Assembly: GCF_008035925.1 (NCBI RefSeq)
Contig: NZ_CP036264.1
Location: 7,659,641 to 7,723,640 of the forward strand
DNA length: 64,000 nt
From: Stieleria maiorica
Lineage (GTDB): Bacteria; Planctomycetota; Planctomycetia; Pirellulales; Pirellulaceae
Direction: 5' to 3'
A program made the translations under genes and the position numbers. Below are positions 44,597 through 53,900 of the stretch, piece by piece (the stretch's first letter is position 1; each line of letters opens with the position of its first letter). The notes beneath the pieces are model-generated. The model saw only the letters and a list, made by a program, of their open reading frames with translations. It had not been told where the DNA came from and did not search any database.

Positions 44597-46054
44597 ATGG
44601 ACTCCCTGACCAACCAGCGCCGAAAGTTCCTGCTCGGCACCGGATACGGACTGGGGGCGGCCGCGCTCAGTACGCTGATGAATCCCGAATTGGTCGGCAC
44701 CGCCCACGCCGCCCCGGCGGCCTCCAATCCGGGCTTGCCGCAGTTTCCGAACTTCGCTCCCAAGGCCAAGCGGATCATCTATCTGTTCATGGCCGGCGGC
44801 CCCAGCCATATCGACACGTTCGATTACAAGCCGGAAATGCGAAAGTTTCACGGCCAAGAGCTGCCTGATTCGGTCCGCCAAGGCCAGCGGCTGACCGGAA
44901 TGACCAGCGGCCAAAGCTCGTTCCCTTGCGTCGCGCCGATGTTCGATTTTGAACGCTTCGGCGATCACGGCACCTGGGTCAACAAAGACATCCTGCCGTA
45001 CACGTCCGGCATCGTTGATGACATCACGATCATCAAATCGATGCACACCGAAGCGGTGAATCACGACCCCGCGATCACGTATATCAATACGGGAGTCCAG
45101 CAACAGGGGAAACCTGCACTCGGATCGTGGCTCAGCTACGGTCTGGGCAGCGAAAACGACAACATGCCCGCGTACATCGTGATGATTTCACGTGGCCGAG
45201 GCCAACTGCAAGCTCTCTATGACCGACTGTGGGGTTCGGGTTTTTTGCCGGCCCGTCACCAGGGCGTCAAGCTTCGCAGCAGCGGCGAACCGGTCTTGTA
45301 TCTGAACAACCCGCCGGGGATCGACCGCGATTCGCGACGCAGCATGCTGAACGGTTTAAACGAGCTGAATCAGGTGGCGTACGACAAGTTCGCCGACCCG
45401 GAAACCCAGGCCCGGATCTCACAGTACGAAATGGCGTTTCGCATGCAGAGCGAAGTGCCGGATCTGATGGCGATCGAAAAGGAGCCGCAGCACGTGTTGG
45501 ATCTGTACGGCGACGACGTTCAAAAGCCGGGCAGCTTTGCCAGGAATTGTCTGCTCGCGCGCCGCATGGTGCAGCAAGGCGTGCGCTACGTCCAGCTGTT
45601 CCACCGCGGCTGGGATCAACACGGATCATTGCCCTCGAAGATCCGCGAGCAATGCAAAGACATCGACCAGCCGGCGGCCGCTTTGATCAAGGACTTGAAA
45701 CAGCGCGGGATGTTGGACGACACCTTGGTGGTCTGGGGCGGCGAGTTCGGTCGCACGATCTATTCCCAGGGAAAACTCACTCCGGACAACCACGGACGGG
45801 ACCATCACGGACGTTGCTTTTCGATCTGGATGGCCGGCGCTGGAATCAAGCGTGGATTCGAATACGGCATGACCGACGACCACAGTTACAACATTCTCAA
45901 TAACACCGGCGTGCACATCCGTGACATGAACGCCACGATTCTGCACCAACTGGGGATCGACCACCAAAAGTTGACCTTCAAATTCCAAGGGCTCGATCAA
46001 CGCTTGACCGGTGTCGAAGAACCGGCCCACGTCGTCCACCAGATCCTGGCGTAA
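44597..46054 (+). CDS. Tat-exported DUF1501 protein
   Basis: 485 residues from ATG 44597, two bases after the upstream stop; the frame extends to 44537 inside the neighbour. The N-terminus is a Tat signal ([20 protein letters not shown]). The [19 protein letters not shown] segment and the GGEFGRT and HHGRCFSIW motifs define DUF1501, an alkaline-phosphatase-fold family. It forms a conserved planctomycete pair with the PSD1 gene and is probably cotranscribed and co-exported. Biochemical activity is not established. Confidence 0.93.
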   Translation: MDSLTNQRRKFLLGTGYGLGAAALSTLMNPELVGTAHAAPAASNPGLPQFPNFAPKAKRIIYLFMAGGPSHIDTFDYKPEMRKFHGQELPDSVRQGQRLTGMTSGQSSFPCVAPMFDFERFGDHGTWVNKDILPYTSGIVDDITIIKSMHTEAVNHDPAITYINTGVQQQGKPALGSWLSYGLGSENDNMPAYIVMISRGRGQLQALYDRLWGSGFLPARHQGVKLRSSGEPVLYLNNPPGIDRDSRRSMLNGLNELNQVAYDKFADPETQARISQYEMAFRMQSEVPDLMAIEKEPQHVLDLYGDDVQKPGSFARNCLLARRMVQQGVRYVQLFHRGWDQHGSLPSKIREQCKDIDQPAAALIKDLKQRGMLDDTLVVWGGEFGRTIYSQGKLTPDNHGRDHHGRCFSIWMAGAGIKRGFEYGMTDDHSYNILNNTGVHIRDMNATILHQLGIDHQKLTFKFQGLDQRLTGVEEPAHVVHQILA

Positions 46055-46077
46055 GACGGCTCTGTGACCACGCGCAC

Positions 46078-46283
46078 GTTGGTGTCGAGGCTTTAGGGAC
46101 CGTCCAGCTTAGGGCGGAGGCTAAACGCGACGAATCCAAATGATCTGGCCGATTGGGTAAGAGGTGATCGGTGGTGGGGTGTACGACGTCCTTTCTAGGT
46201 CGTCGCGCTGAGCCCCACGGGCGACGGCCCGGAAGGGCCATCGTACCCCAAGAAGAGCATCGCCCTAAGCTGGACGGTCCCTT
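46078..46283. repeat. TTGGTGT-type element with palindrome copy 4 inside
   Basis: CGTTGGTGTCGAGGCTTTAG starts the element; a perfect 22-bp inverted pair begins AGGGACCGTCCAGCTTAGGG (about 46094-46115) and is mirrored by CCCTAAGCTGGACGGTCCCT (46262-46281). Nested within: GTACGACGTCCTTTCTAGG (46181) and CCCGGAAGGGCCATCGTAC (to 46246). The clearest example in which one family sits inside another. Confidence 0.75.
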
Positions 46284-46443
46284 TAGCCGATCTCGTCTCC
46301 ATCAGGTCAAGGCAAGGCCCCCCTGGCAGAGGTCGTGCGGTTTTAAACCGCAAAAATGCAAGGCGTTTACGCGTTTCACTCCGCGTAGCAGGCAGCTTGC
46401 TTGAGAGGGTGCGTTCGGGCGGGAGGTCTGGAGGAACCGATTA

Positions 46444-46520
46444 TGCCCACGGATGGCAGCGCGAACCCACGGATGTGATGCGGCCTGGGATCCGTGGGTT
46501 CGCGCTGCCATCCGCGGGCA
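46444..46520. repeat. long perfect hairpin (25-31 bp arms)
   Basis: CGGATGGCAGCGCGAACCCA (46450 onward) to 46474 is mirrored exactly at 46490-46514; arms extend to about 31 bp with one mismatch and the loop is 15 nt. Non-coding; between convergent genes, so a bidirectional terminator role is possible, but without a T-run. The rest of the gap (46521-46882) holds repeat-like AAATCTTCTTACC pieces and no gene. Confidence 0.7.
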
Positions 46521-46882
46521 ATCGACCTCCCTGTGGTTCAGGGCGGCCAGAGAAATCTGCAAAATCCCCTTGGAATCAGAGACTTAGAGACCGCACGACC
46601 TTTTCCAGGGAGGGTTCATTCTTAACTTGGCGTCTATGGGGGCGAGCGGTGACTTGTTGAACCCTCTTGAAATCAGCCGTCTGACAGCAGCCTGGGGGGC
46701 CTTTCCTCATCATTCTGCCCCGAATCATTCTGCCATCATCGTGGAGAGGTAGGAAGATTTTGGGGCAGGAAAATGAGCCAAATCGAATGAACGGTGCCGT
46801 TCGTCCTTCTCTTACCTCCGAAATCTTCTTACCCGATTTCCGCTGACGCCCCGGAGGGGCCATCGAACCGGCGCGGTCGTCC

Positions 46883-48118
46883 CTATTGGCCGGACACCAC
46901 TGCTTCGGGCTCACGTTTGACCACCGGTTGCCGATCGCCTTGGATTGATTTGACGGCGTCGACGATCGCGGCGACGTTTTCTTGGCCGCGGTGCAATCCG
47001 ATGTCCAGGGTGAACTGTCGCGTTTGACCGGGGGCGAGTTTGGGGACTCGTCCGGCGGCACGTTCGATCTTGCGGTTGTAGGGGTAACCCGTCCCCGGTT
47101 CGATTCCGGTCACGTAACCGTCTGCGGTTGCCGCCGTGTTCTTCCAGATCGTCAGGTAGGGCAACTGCTCGGGAGTCCAGTGCATCGATGCGGCTCGGTC
47201 GCCGGCCGCGTTTTGCAGCACTGCGACGGTTGCTCCGTTCTCGTCGGTTAGCGGTTCGACCAGATAGACCTGTTCGACAAATCCCGTTGTCGGCGGCAGA
47301 TAGGTCGCATAGTTGTCAATGTTTTCGGCGGCGTGCCGGTCCATCGGGGCGATCGACTTGACCGCCGCGTGCACCTTCGCGCCGTCGCCCAGCAACGGGG
47401 CACCGAAGTTGGCGTGATAGATGATTTGAAACTCCTGGTCCTGGGTGCCCAGGTTTTCAATGGTGTCGTTGATGCGGAAGCTGTCTTGCCCGGGCACGAC
47501 GGAAACTTCGGTGGTCAATTTCAACTTCGGTCCGTAGAAGAACTTTTCATAGACGACCCCGCGAATGCGAATCCGGTGCGGCGCGTCCGAATCGATAATG
47601 ACTTCGACTTCGCTGGCGGGAATATTGCCGATCTTTCCGTGTAAGGACAGGTCCATCGTCGTGGTCCCGCCGCCGGCATTTTCCCATTCGTCGGTCCCCG
47701 GGTGCCCGGCAAACTCCAGCCCGCAGCGGACCATCCACTCATTGAATCCTTCCAACCATCCCAGCCCGCCTCGACTCTCTAAATCGATCAACCCCGGATG
47801 CACGATGTTTTCCACCGGTGAGTCCCAACCCAGTCGGATGTCGCCCGATCGGATTTCATAAATGCTCATGCCACGTGTGGGGATCAGGTCGATTTCCAAG
47901 ACACCGTTGTCAATCGTGATCAGGTCCACGCCCTCTTGTTTTCCGCCGTGCAGGGTTTTCTTTTCGACCGACCATTGCCCGCCGTTAAGCCGCCAACGTT
48001 CCTGGTGAATGTTCTGCTCGGCACTCGTCAACACGTATCGCTGCTGGGCGCAGACCGACAGCGCCGGCAACACGAACCACAGGGCAGTCAGAATCCATAA
48101 TCGGTGGCAATGTGCCAT
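46883..48118 (-). CDS. secreted DUF4432 (aldose-epimerase-like) protein
   Basis: 411 residues from ATG 48118 (MAHCHRLWILTALWFVLPAL, a signal peptide); 28 further codons upstream are out of the signal. The ITIDNGVLEIDLIPTRGMSIYEI segment, the HPGLIDLESRGGLGWLEGFNEWM segment and the EFQIIYHANFG segment are marks of DUF4432, a galactose-mutarotase-like fold. It likely binds or acts on sugars in the periplasm. The catalytic residues cannot be assigned by eye. Confidence 0.8.
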   Translation of the reverse strand: MAHCHRLWILTALWFVLPALSVCAQQRYVLTSAEQNIHQERWRLNGGQWSVEKKTLHGGKQEGVDLITIDNGVLEIDLIPTRGMSIYEIRSGDIRLGWDSPVENIVHPGLIDLESRGGLGWLEGFNEWMVRCGLEFAGHPGTDEWENAGGGTTTMDLSLHGKIGNIPASEVEVIIDSDAPHRIRIRGVVYEKFFYGPKLKLTTEVSVVPGQDSFRINDTIENLGTQDQEFQIIYHANFGAPLLGDGAKVHAAVKSIAPMDRHAAENIDNYATYLPPTTGFVEQVYLVEPLTDENGATVAVLQNAAGDRAASMHWTPEQLPYLTIWKNTAATADGYVTGIEPGTGYPYNRKIERAAGRVPKLAPGQTRQFTLDIGLHRGQENVAAIVDAVKSIQGDRQPVVKREPEAVVSGQ

Positions 48119-48201
48119 CAAGGTCTCTCCGAAAGTAGGGGCTGGCAAGGAAATCGGGTGTAACGTACGACAGCCCTTCCGCTCGCATTGATCATTCGCC
48201 A

Positions 48202-49461
48202 CTACGGCTTCAATCCCGGCACACCGAGTGATTGCCCGAATCGTGCGGCGAGTGCTTCATCGGTCAAGCCAAAATTCTGTTGCAGGGCTTCTTCCATCGG
48301 AACCCCCAATTTGACATCGCGAAACATTTGGCTAAACGCGATCGGGTCGCTTTGGACCAGGAACTGAACCAGTTGGCCGGCCATCGGCCAACGTTCCTGG
48401 TCCAGCCGCGTCGCACTCATCAACCCTAACATCGAACCGGAGTTTTTGAGTTGCCGGGTGACACTGGAACGCTGCGAGGATTGCCGCCTGCGGTCGGGGA
48501 CGATCGCGAATTGAACGGCGTTGGCGATCCCCATGTTCATCCACGGCACCAAGTTGGCATTGGAGTGGAGTCGGCCGGCGAAACCGAGGCTGTAGCCCCA
48601 GCTCAGCCCACGCGCGACGTTGTTGTCGAGTTTCTTTGCGATCGCAGTTTGCAAAAAACGTTTGTCGCCGCCGCGGACGCCGGCTCTTCCGCCATGGTTG
48701 GGGTTGTTCATGACTTGTTCTTCAAACGCGGCAAACCGTGCCTGCGTGCTGAAGACCGCCAGGATCGCTTTGCCGCGCCAGATCGAGTCGCTTTGGGGCA
48801 GCCCGAACATCTGGTTCAGCTGTGCGTTCAGTTTATCGACGAACAGGCGGATTCCACCGGTGGCCGCAGGCGGATAGTCGGTAAACAGCAGCGTCGAATC
48901 GGTTTCTTCGACATGAAACTGACCGACATCCTTCAACGTGGTCGCGGCTTGCTGTAAGAATGCCAGGTGCTCCGCCGTCGCTTCGGTTTGTTCCTGGTCG
49001 TCGGCGCGCTGGCGAATCTGTTTGCCTTGGGCCGCCAACCGACTCTCCGCCTGCTCGTCCGCTGCCGCCGCATTGATCACGAACAGCTGTTGCGTGGGTG
49101 GGAAATAACGCAAATGAAATCGCTGGCGGCCGACCCAGAACATGTAGATGTCTTCGACCTTGATCGTGCTGGTGCGGCCGGTTTCGCTGCGATACTTCAG
49201 GAATTTCAATCCGTTCTGTTTGCGATCAAATTGTAACGAGTCCAACACCACCTTCGCGATCAGTCGTCCCGAACGCAGCTTGATGGCCACCGGCTGGTCG
49301 ACCAGACTGTCCAATTCCTCGGCACTCACCAGTCCGTCAAATTGGATTCCCGCCGGCGGCTGGTTCGAAGCGGCTTCGCAGTGATGCGTGTGAAGTGATG
49401 AAATCGCGATCCACGCAAAAAAGATGACAGCACATCGCGAAAACAAGGGGCGACGCAACAT
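48202..49461 (-). CDS. secreted protein of unknown function (DUF1570-like)
   Basis: 419 residues from ATG 49461 (MLRRPLFSRCAVIFFAWIAI, a signal peptide). The N-terminal part has an SHK-like/Sm-like beta region (VAIKLRSGRLIAKVVLDSLQF), and a C-terminal part from about residue 170 (KAILAVFSTQARFAAFEEQV; GYSLGFAGRLHSNANLVPWMNMGIANAVQF) looks like the peptidase-MA/DUF1570 group, but no HExxH zinc motif is visible. It sits 67 bp after the NRPS cluster end on the same strand, with no visible link. Confidence 0.6.
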   Translation of the reverse strand: MLRRPLFSRCAVIFFAWIAISSLHTHHCEAASNQPPAGIQFDGLVSAEELDSLVDQPVAIKLRSGRLIAKVVLDSLQFDRKQNGLKFLKYRSETGRTSTIKVEDIYMFWVGRQRFHLRYFPPTQQLFVINAAAADEQAESRLAAQGKQIRQRADDQEQTEATAEHLAFLQQAATTLKDVGQFHVEETDSTLLFTDYPPAATGGIRLFVDKLNAQLNQMFGLPQSDSIWRGKAILAVFSTQARFAAFEEQVMNNPNHGGRAGVRGGDKRFLQTAIAKKLDNNVARGLSWGYSLGFAGRLHSNANLVPWMNMGIANAVQFAIVPDRRRQSSQRSSVTRQLKNSGSMLGLMSATRLDQERWPMAGQLVQFLVQSDPIAFSQMFRDVKLGVPMEEALQQNFGLTDEALAARFGQSLGVPGLKP

Positions 49462-49527
49462 GAAAACCTCACCGCAATCAGGGGAATGCCGGGTGCTGAA
49501 AAGCATCAAGGATAACGCATCGGACCG

Positions 49528-50940
49528 TCACGTGCGCGAGTGCGTCACGAATTGGTTGATCACACGATTCATCGCGGCGGCCAAGTGGACGACATGCGGC
49601 GGTTGCATGCATGTGTCGTGTGTTCCGGGAATCGTGTGCAGCATCAATTGGTCGCCGACCACGTAACGCCAGCCGAGCGAACGATCGCTGTACCGCGTGC
49701 CGATCAATCCGGTCGGCCCCTCCACGCGGAACAGCTGCAAGGGCAGCGAGTCCGGCTGCGGCTGGTAATCCAGAAATGCTTGGACGTTGGCACGGATCTG
49801 AGCGGGATCTCCCTCGTCATCACGGAACTGGAATCCGGCGTCGGCCGTGATGGGCGTCGCGCGTCGCTGCAGCAATTTTGACTTCAGTGTCTTGGCCAAA
49901 TCCGCAAACGCCTGGCGACTGCGCAACGAACGTGCCCGGTTCCGCGCCCGGACCCAAGTTCCCTTCATTCGGTCCAGGAATCGGTTCAACATGGACGCAT
50001 GGTCGTAGGCTGCCTCCGTTCCCGATTCCACGACGAGCAGTGCATCCATCTCCAACCCACGCTGTCTCAACTGTCGGGCGATTTCGTATCCCAACAATCC
50101 ACCCCAACAGAAACAGACGATGATCCGCGGCCCATCGGGTTGTGTCTCAACCCAGGCATCGAGATACAGACTCGCAAGCGTCTGGATCGATAGCGGACTC
50201 TGGTCGGGTGGGGGCTGGTTGGAGACGAAAAGCGTCTGTTCGGGCGCCAGCAGGGCGGCCAAATAGTGGGCATAGTGACAACGACCACCGACTTCGTGGA
50301 CCAACAGAATCGACCCGGCGTGTCGCCCGGAGCGGATCTTTGTGATCACCGCCGCTGCCGGCGCCTCCACCGTGCCGGGTATCCGGTCGCCGCTGCGTCG
50401 ATCGGATGCCGCAGCCAATTCGGCGATGGAGATGGATTCCAGCACGTCGCGTGGTTCGATCGCCAGGCCGCGTTGCCGCGATTGAGAGATCAGTCGGATG
50501 CTCAACAGCGAATCGCCCCCGATGTGAAAGAAGTGGTCTTGGGGAACGATCGAGTCGACTCCCAATAAACCGCGACAAACATCGATCAACGTGCGTTCGG
50601 TTTCGGTCCATCGGTCGGCATCGACCGCAACGGCGCGTGGTTCAATTTTCGGCCGATGGGCGAGCTGCTGCCGGTCGATTTTTCCCGTGATCGTTCGAGG
50701 AATGGAATCCACCGCGACGATCCGGCGCGGGATCAACGACGCGGGCAATCGACGTTGCATTTGGCGGCGAAGTTCGGGTTCGTCGACGGTGTTGGATTCG
50801 GTGACGACCCAGGCAACCAACTCGCTTGGCATCGAATCCGATTCGTGTTTCGTTGACGCATTCAGCTGGGCGGCGAGCCATGCCTGTTGCTGGCGAGTCA
50901 GAGCGTTGACCCGTTGCGCGATCGAGGGACGAGAATTCAT
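49528..50940 (-). CDS. terminal NRPS protein: A-domain C-terminal part, PCP, thioesterase
   Basis: 470 residues from ATG 50940, overlapping the NRPS stop (ATGA). The first ~45 residues are a linker; residues about 35-95 are the adenylation C-terminal subdomain, ending in the A10 lysine motif TGKIDRQQL. No A1-A8 motif precedes it, so it must complete the A2 domain of the upstream protein. Next come a carrier domain (HIGGDSLLS, Ser near 143) and a thioesterase from about 210. At the nucleophile elbow the sequence is CFCWGG with Cys278 in place of Ser, the acid position reads VVESG, and His lies in GTHDTC. It releases the product. Confidence 0.85.
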   Translation of the reverse strand: MNSRPSIAQRVNALTRQQQAWLAAQLNASTKHESDSMPSELVAWVVTESNTVDEPELRRQMQRRLPASLIPRRIVAVDSIPRTITGKIDRQQLAHRPKIEPRAVAVDADRWTETERTLIDVCRGLLGVDSIVPQDHFFHIGGDSLLSIRLISQSRQRGLAIEPRDVLESISIAELAAASDRRSGDRIPGTVEAPAAAVITKIRSGRHAGSILLVHEVGGRCHYAHYLAALLAPEQTLFVSNQPPPDQSPLSIQTLASLYLDAWVETQPDGPRIIVCFCWGGLLGYEIARQLRQRGLEMDALLVVESGTEAAYDHASMLNRFLDRMKGTWVRARNRARSLRSRQAFADLAKTLKSKLLQRRATPITADAGFQFRDDEGDPAQIRANVQAFLDYQPQPDSLPLQLFRVEGPTGLIGTRYSDRSLGWRYVVGDQLMLHTIPGTHDTCMQPPHVVHLAAAMNRVINQFVTHSRT

Positions 50941-53900
50941 TTGACGGCCCTCACCACGACCATCGAATCCGCCCACCAAGCGTCTTTGGTTTCCGCCGGA
51001 ATCGACAATGGTTGAACACGCAGCTGAATCTCCGCGAAGTGATCCAGCAGACTGCGTTGATGACGACGACTCAACGAATCGATCTCCGTCGTCAAATAGG
51101 TGAACACTCCACCAGGACGCAGCAACCTGGACGCGACCGGAAAAAAATGCTCGGCAAACGTGACACTGTCGACGACATATTTGACGAACTCGGATTCGTT
51201 CATCGGAAACGCGTGGAAAAAGACACTGTCGTACGTTCGCAGGTGATCCAGATGGTCTTGCCAACGCCCGGCGACGAGCCGGATGTCCCGATCGGCGTAT
51301 CGGTTTCGCCAGGGCACAAAGTGATCTTGAATGCTGTGCGGGTTCATCTCGACGATCGTGTGCGAACGCACCCCGTTTTCCTGGATCATCGTTGCCGCGA
51401 CGCCACGGCCGAATCCGATTTCCAACACATCACCGTGTGACTCGGTCGCCCAATCGGCCATCGCTTTCATCAAAGGCGTCTGCCAATCTTCCATGATTTC
51501 CTGTTCCGACAGTCGCTCCTGTGACAGCTCGCGCGGTACGTGGGGCTGGTCGCTGCCGGCTACCATGCGTTCGGCGATCTCGTTCAGTGAACTCAGATCA
51601 GCCGCTGTTTCTCGAAGCGTTTGATCAAGCAGCCATTTGCGTTGACGCTTGCGTGGCGTTGAGATGAAGTTTTGGTCTTTCCATTCGAGTGTCAGCCGAA
51701 TGTTTTCGTCCTGCAGCACGACCGGATCCGATTCCTCCGATGTGATGCCCTGTGCCCGGTCGATCCATCGATGGGCTTCATCGGGTGGCATCGCTTCCAG
51801 AGTCGCGATCAGGTCGTCGGCGCTGTCGGCAACGCCCGCGTGAACTCGCGGAATCGACATGACCGCCGCGTCGTTGACGCCATCGATCTCGACCAACGCC
51901 GACTCGATTTCCGCGGGTTCCACCCGAACACCGTTGACCTTGAATTGATCGTCGATGCGTCCCAGGTACACCAGTGATCCATCGCGGCGCATGCGAGCCA
52001 AGTCTCCGGTCCGATAGAGTGGCACCGACATTCCGGGACGCGGATCTGCGATGAATTTCTGTGCGGTCGACTCTGGGTCGCCGCGATAGCCGCTGGCCAG
52101 ACGCGATCCGCCGACGTGGATTTCGCCGACGCAGCCGATCGGAATCTCCACCCCGTTCGGGTCAAGCAAACAGACGGGCGTTGTTTCGACGCCGTGGCCG
52201 ATCGAAACGACTGCATCAGTCGGCTTCATTTCCGCGGCCGTGCACCAGACCGATGCTTCGGTCGGACCATATTCGTTGAACAATCGCGTTTCGGGGAGGA
52301 CACGGAAGTGCCGCCGGACGACAGAGCGCGAGCAGGATTCCCCGGCGAGGATCACTCTGGTTAGCGATTGCAATCGCGATGCTTCCAAACCAGCCAGCAG
52401 GACGCCGTACAACGAAGGTAGCAGCAGCGTGTCGGTGACCCGGTGTCGATCAATCAGGTCAGCGATCGCCTGGACATCCTGCAATTGTTGGTCTTCTGGG
52501 ATGACCAAGGTGTTCCCCGAACAAAGCGTCCAGAAGAGTCCTGCGATCGAGCTGTCAAACCAAACCGGAGACAGCATCAAGAAGCGTTGTGGTGTGGACT
52601 CGTAAAATGATTCTCGAGCCAACGTTGATTGCAGCAGGGCACGATGCGTGACTTCGACGCCCTTGGGATGCCCCGTCGATCCCGATGTGTGCAAGACGTA
52701 GGCGAGTGAGTCGGGATCGGATGCGTCCCGCCCGGCGACGCTGACGCTAGCGCTGCTCTTCGAGGCCGTGCCGCTCGGTGCCGCGGCATCGATCACCGTC
52801 TCAAAGATCGGGGCAAGCTGCGTGCCGCTTGCTACAGCAGTTTTGATCCCCGCACGCGATGCCAGCCGCCGCAATCGCTCTTCGGGCAGATTGGGATCAA
52901 ACGGGACATACGCACCGCCGGCTTTCAGAATCGCCAGAATGCCGACGATCAGTTCAGCCGATCGAGGCAAACACAGTGCGACGGCGCTGCCGCGTTCGAC
53001 GCCTGCTGCCACAAGCCTTGCCGCCAAATCATCCGCGCGATCGACCAGCTGCTGATAGCTGAGCGATTGGTCGCCGCAAACGACTGCGATCGCACCGGGC
53101 GTTTCGGCTGCATGTGACTGGATCCATTGGCAAACGGTCGCTCGGTTCGGCGAGTGCGACGTCGTGGTCTGCGTCAGTTCAGCCTGCGTCCGTTCATCCT
53201 GCACTCCGGACAACGCTCGGATCGCTTCGTGATCGGCTGCGGTTCGAAAGTCGACCTGACCGACCAGTTCGTCAGGGCTGCTTGCGAGCCGCCGCAATAG
53301 GGTTTGCCAGTGTCGTGTCATCAGATCGATGGTGTCACGTTCGAACCGATTCGTGCGAAACTCCACTGCGCATTCGATCTCAGGTTGCGAGTCGGTCACA
53401 AACCACGTCAAGTCGAACTTTGCGACACCCAGGTCACTGACTTCGGGCGTCATTTTAAGCCCCTCGTCAAGCTGCAGCGGGGCGAGCGATTGCTGTGGCA
53501 CAAACATCGTGTTGAACAACGTTCCGTACCGCTCGGCAAGTTTCTGGTGCGATGTATGGCGATGTGCCAGCAATTCGCCAAAATCATCGTGCACGCGTTG
53601 AAGCATCGCATCGAATCTCAGGTCATGCTGGATGCGATAAGCGAACGGAAGGGCTTCGATCAGGTAAGCGATTTCATCGTCGTCTGCAGGAATTCGATCG
53701 CGAAGACTAACCGGCACCCCGATCGTGAAGGCTTCGGTGGTCGAATAGCGGTGCAGAAGAACCGCATAAGCAGCCATCAAAAATGTCCCGACCGAAACGC
53801 CACAACTCGAGGCCGATTGACGAACATCCCGGCTCAGCTCCTCGGACAACGAAAACCGAAACAGCTCACCCGACTCCGACTCCTCAACCGCCGGACCAAA

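Noticed and set aside
50937..51264. N-terminal extension of the terminal NRPS protein up to 51264
   Set aside because: This part overlaps the methyltransferase coding region in another frame and has no homology-like pattern.
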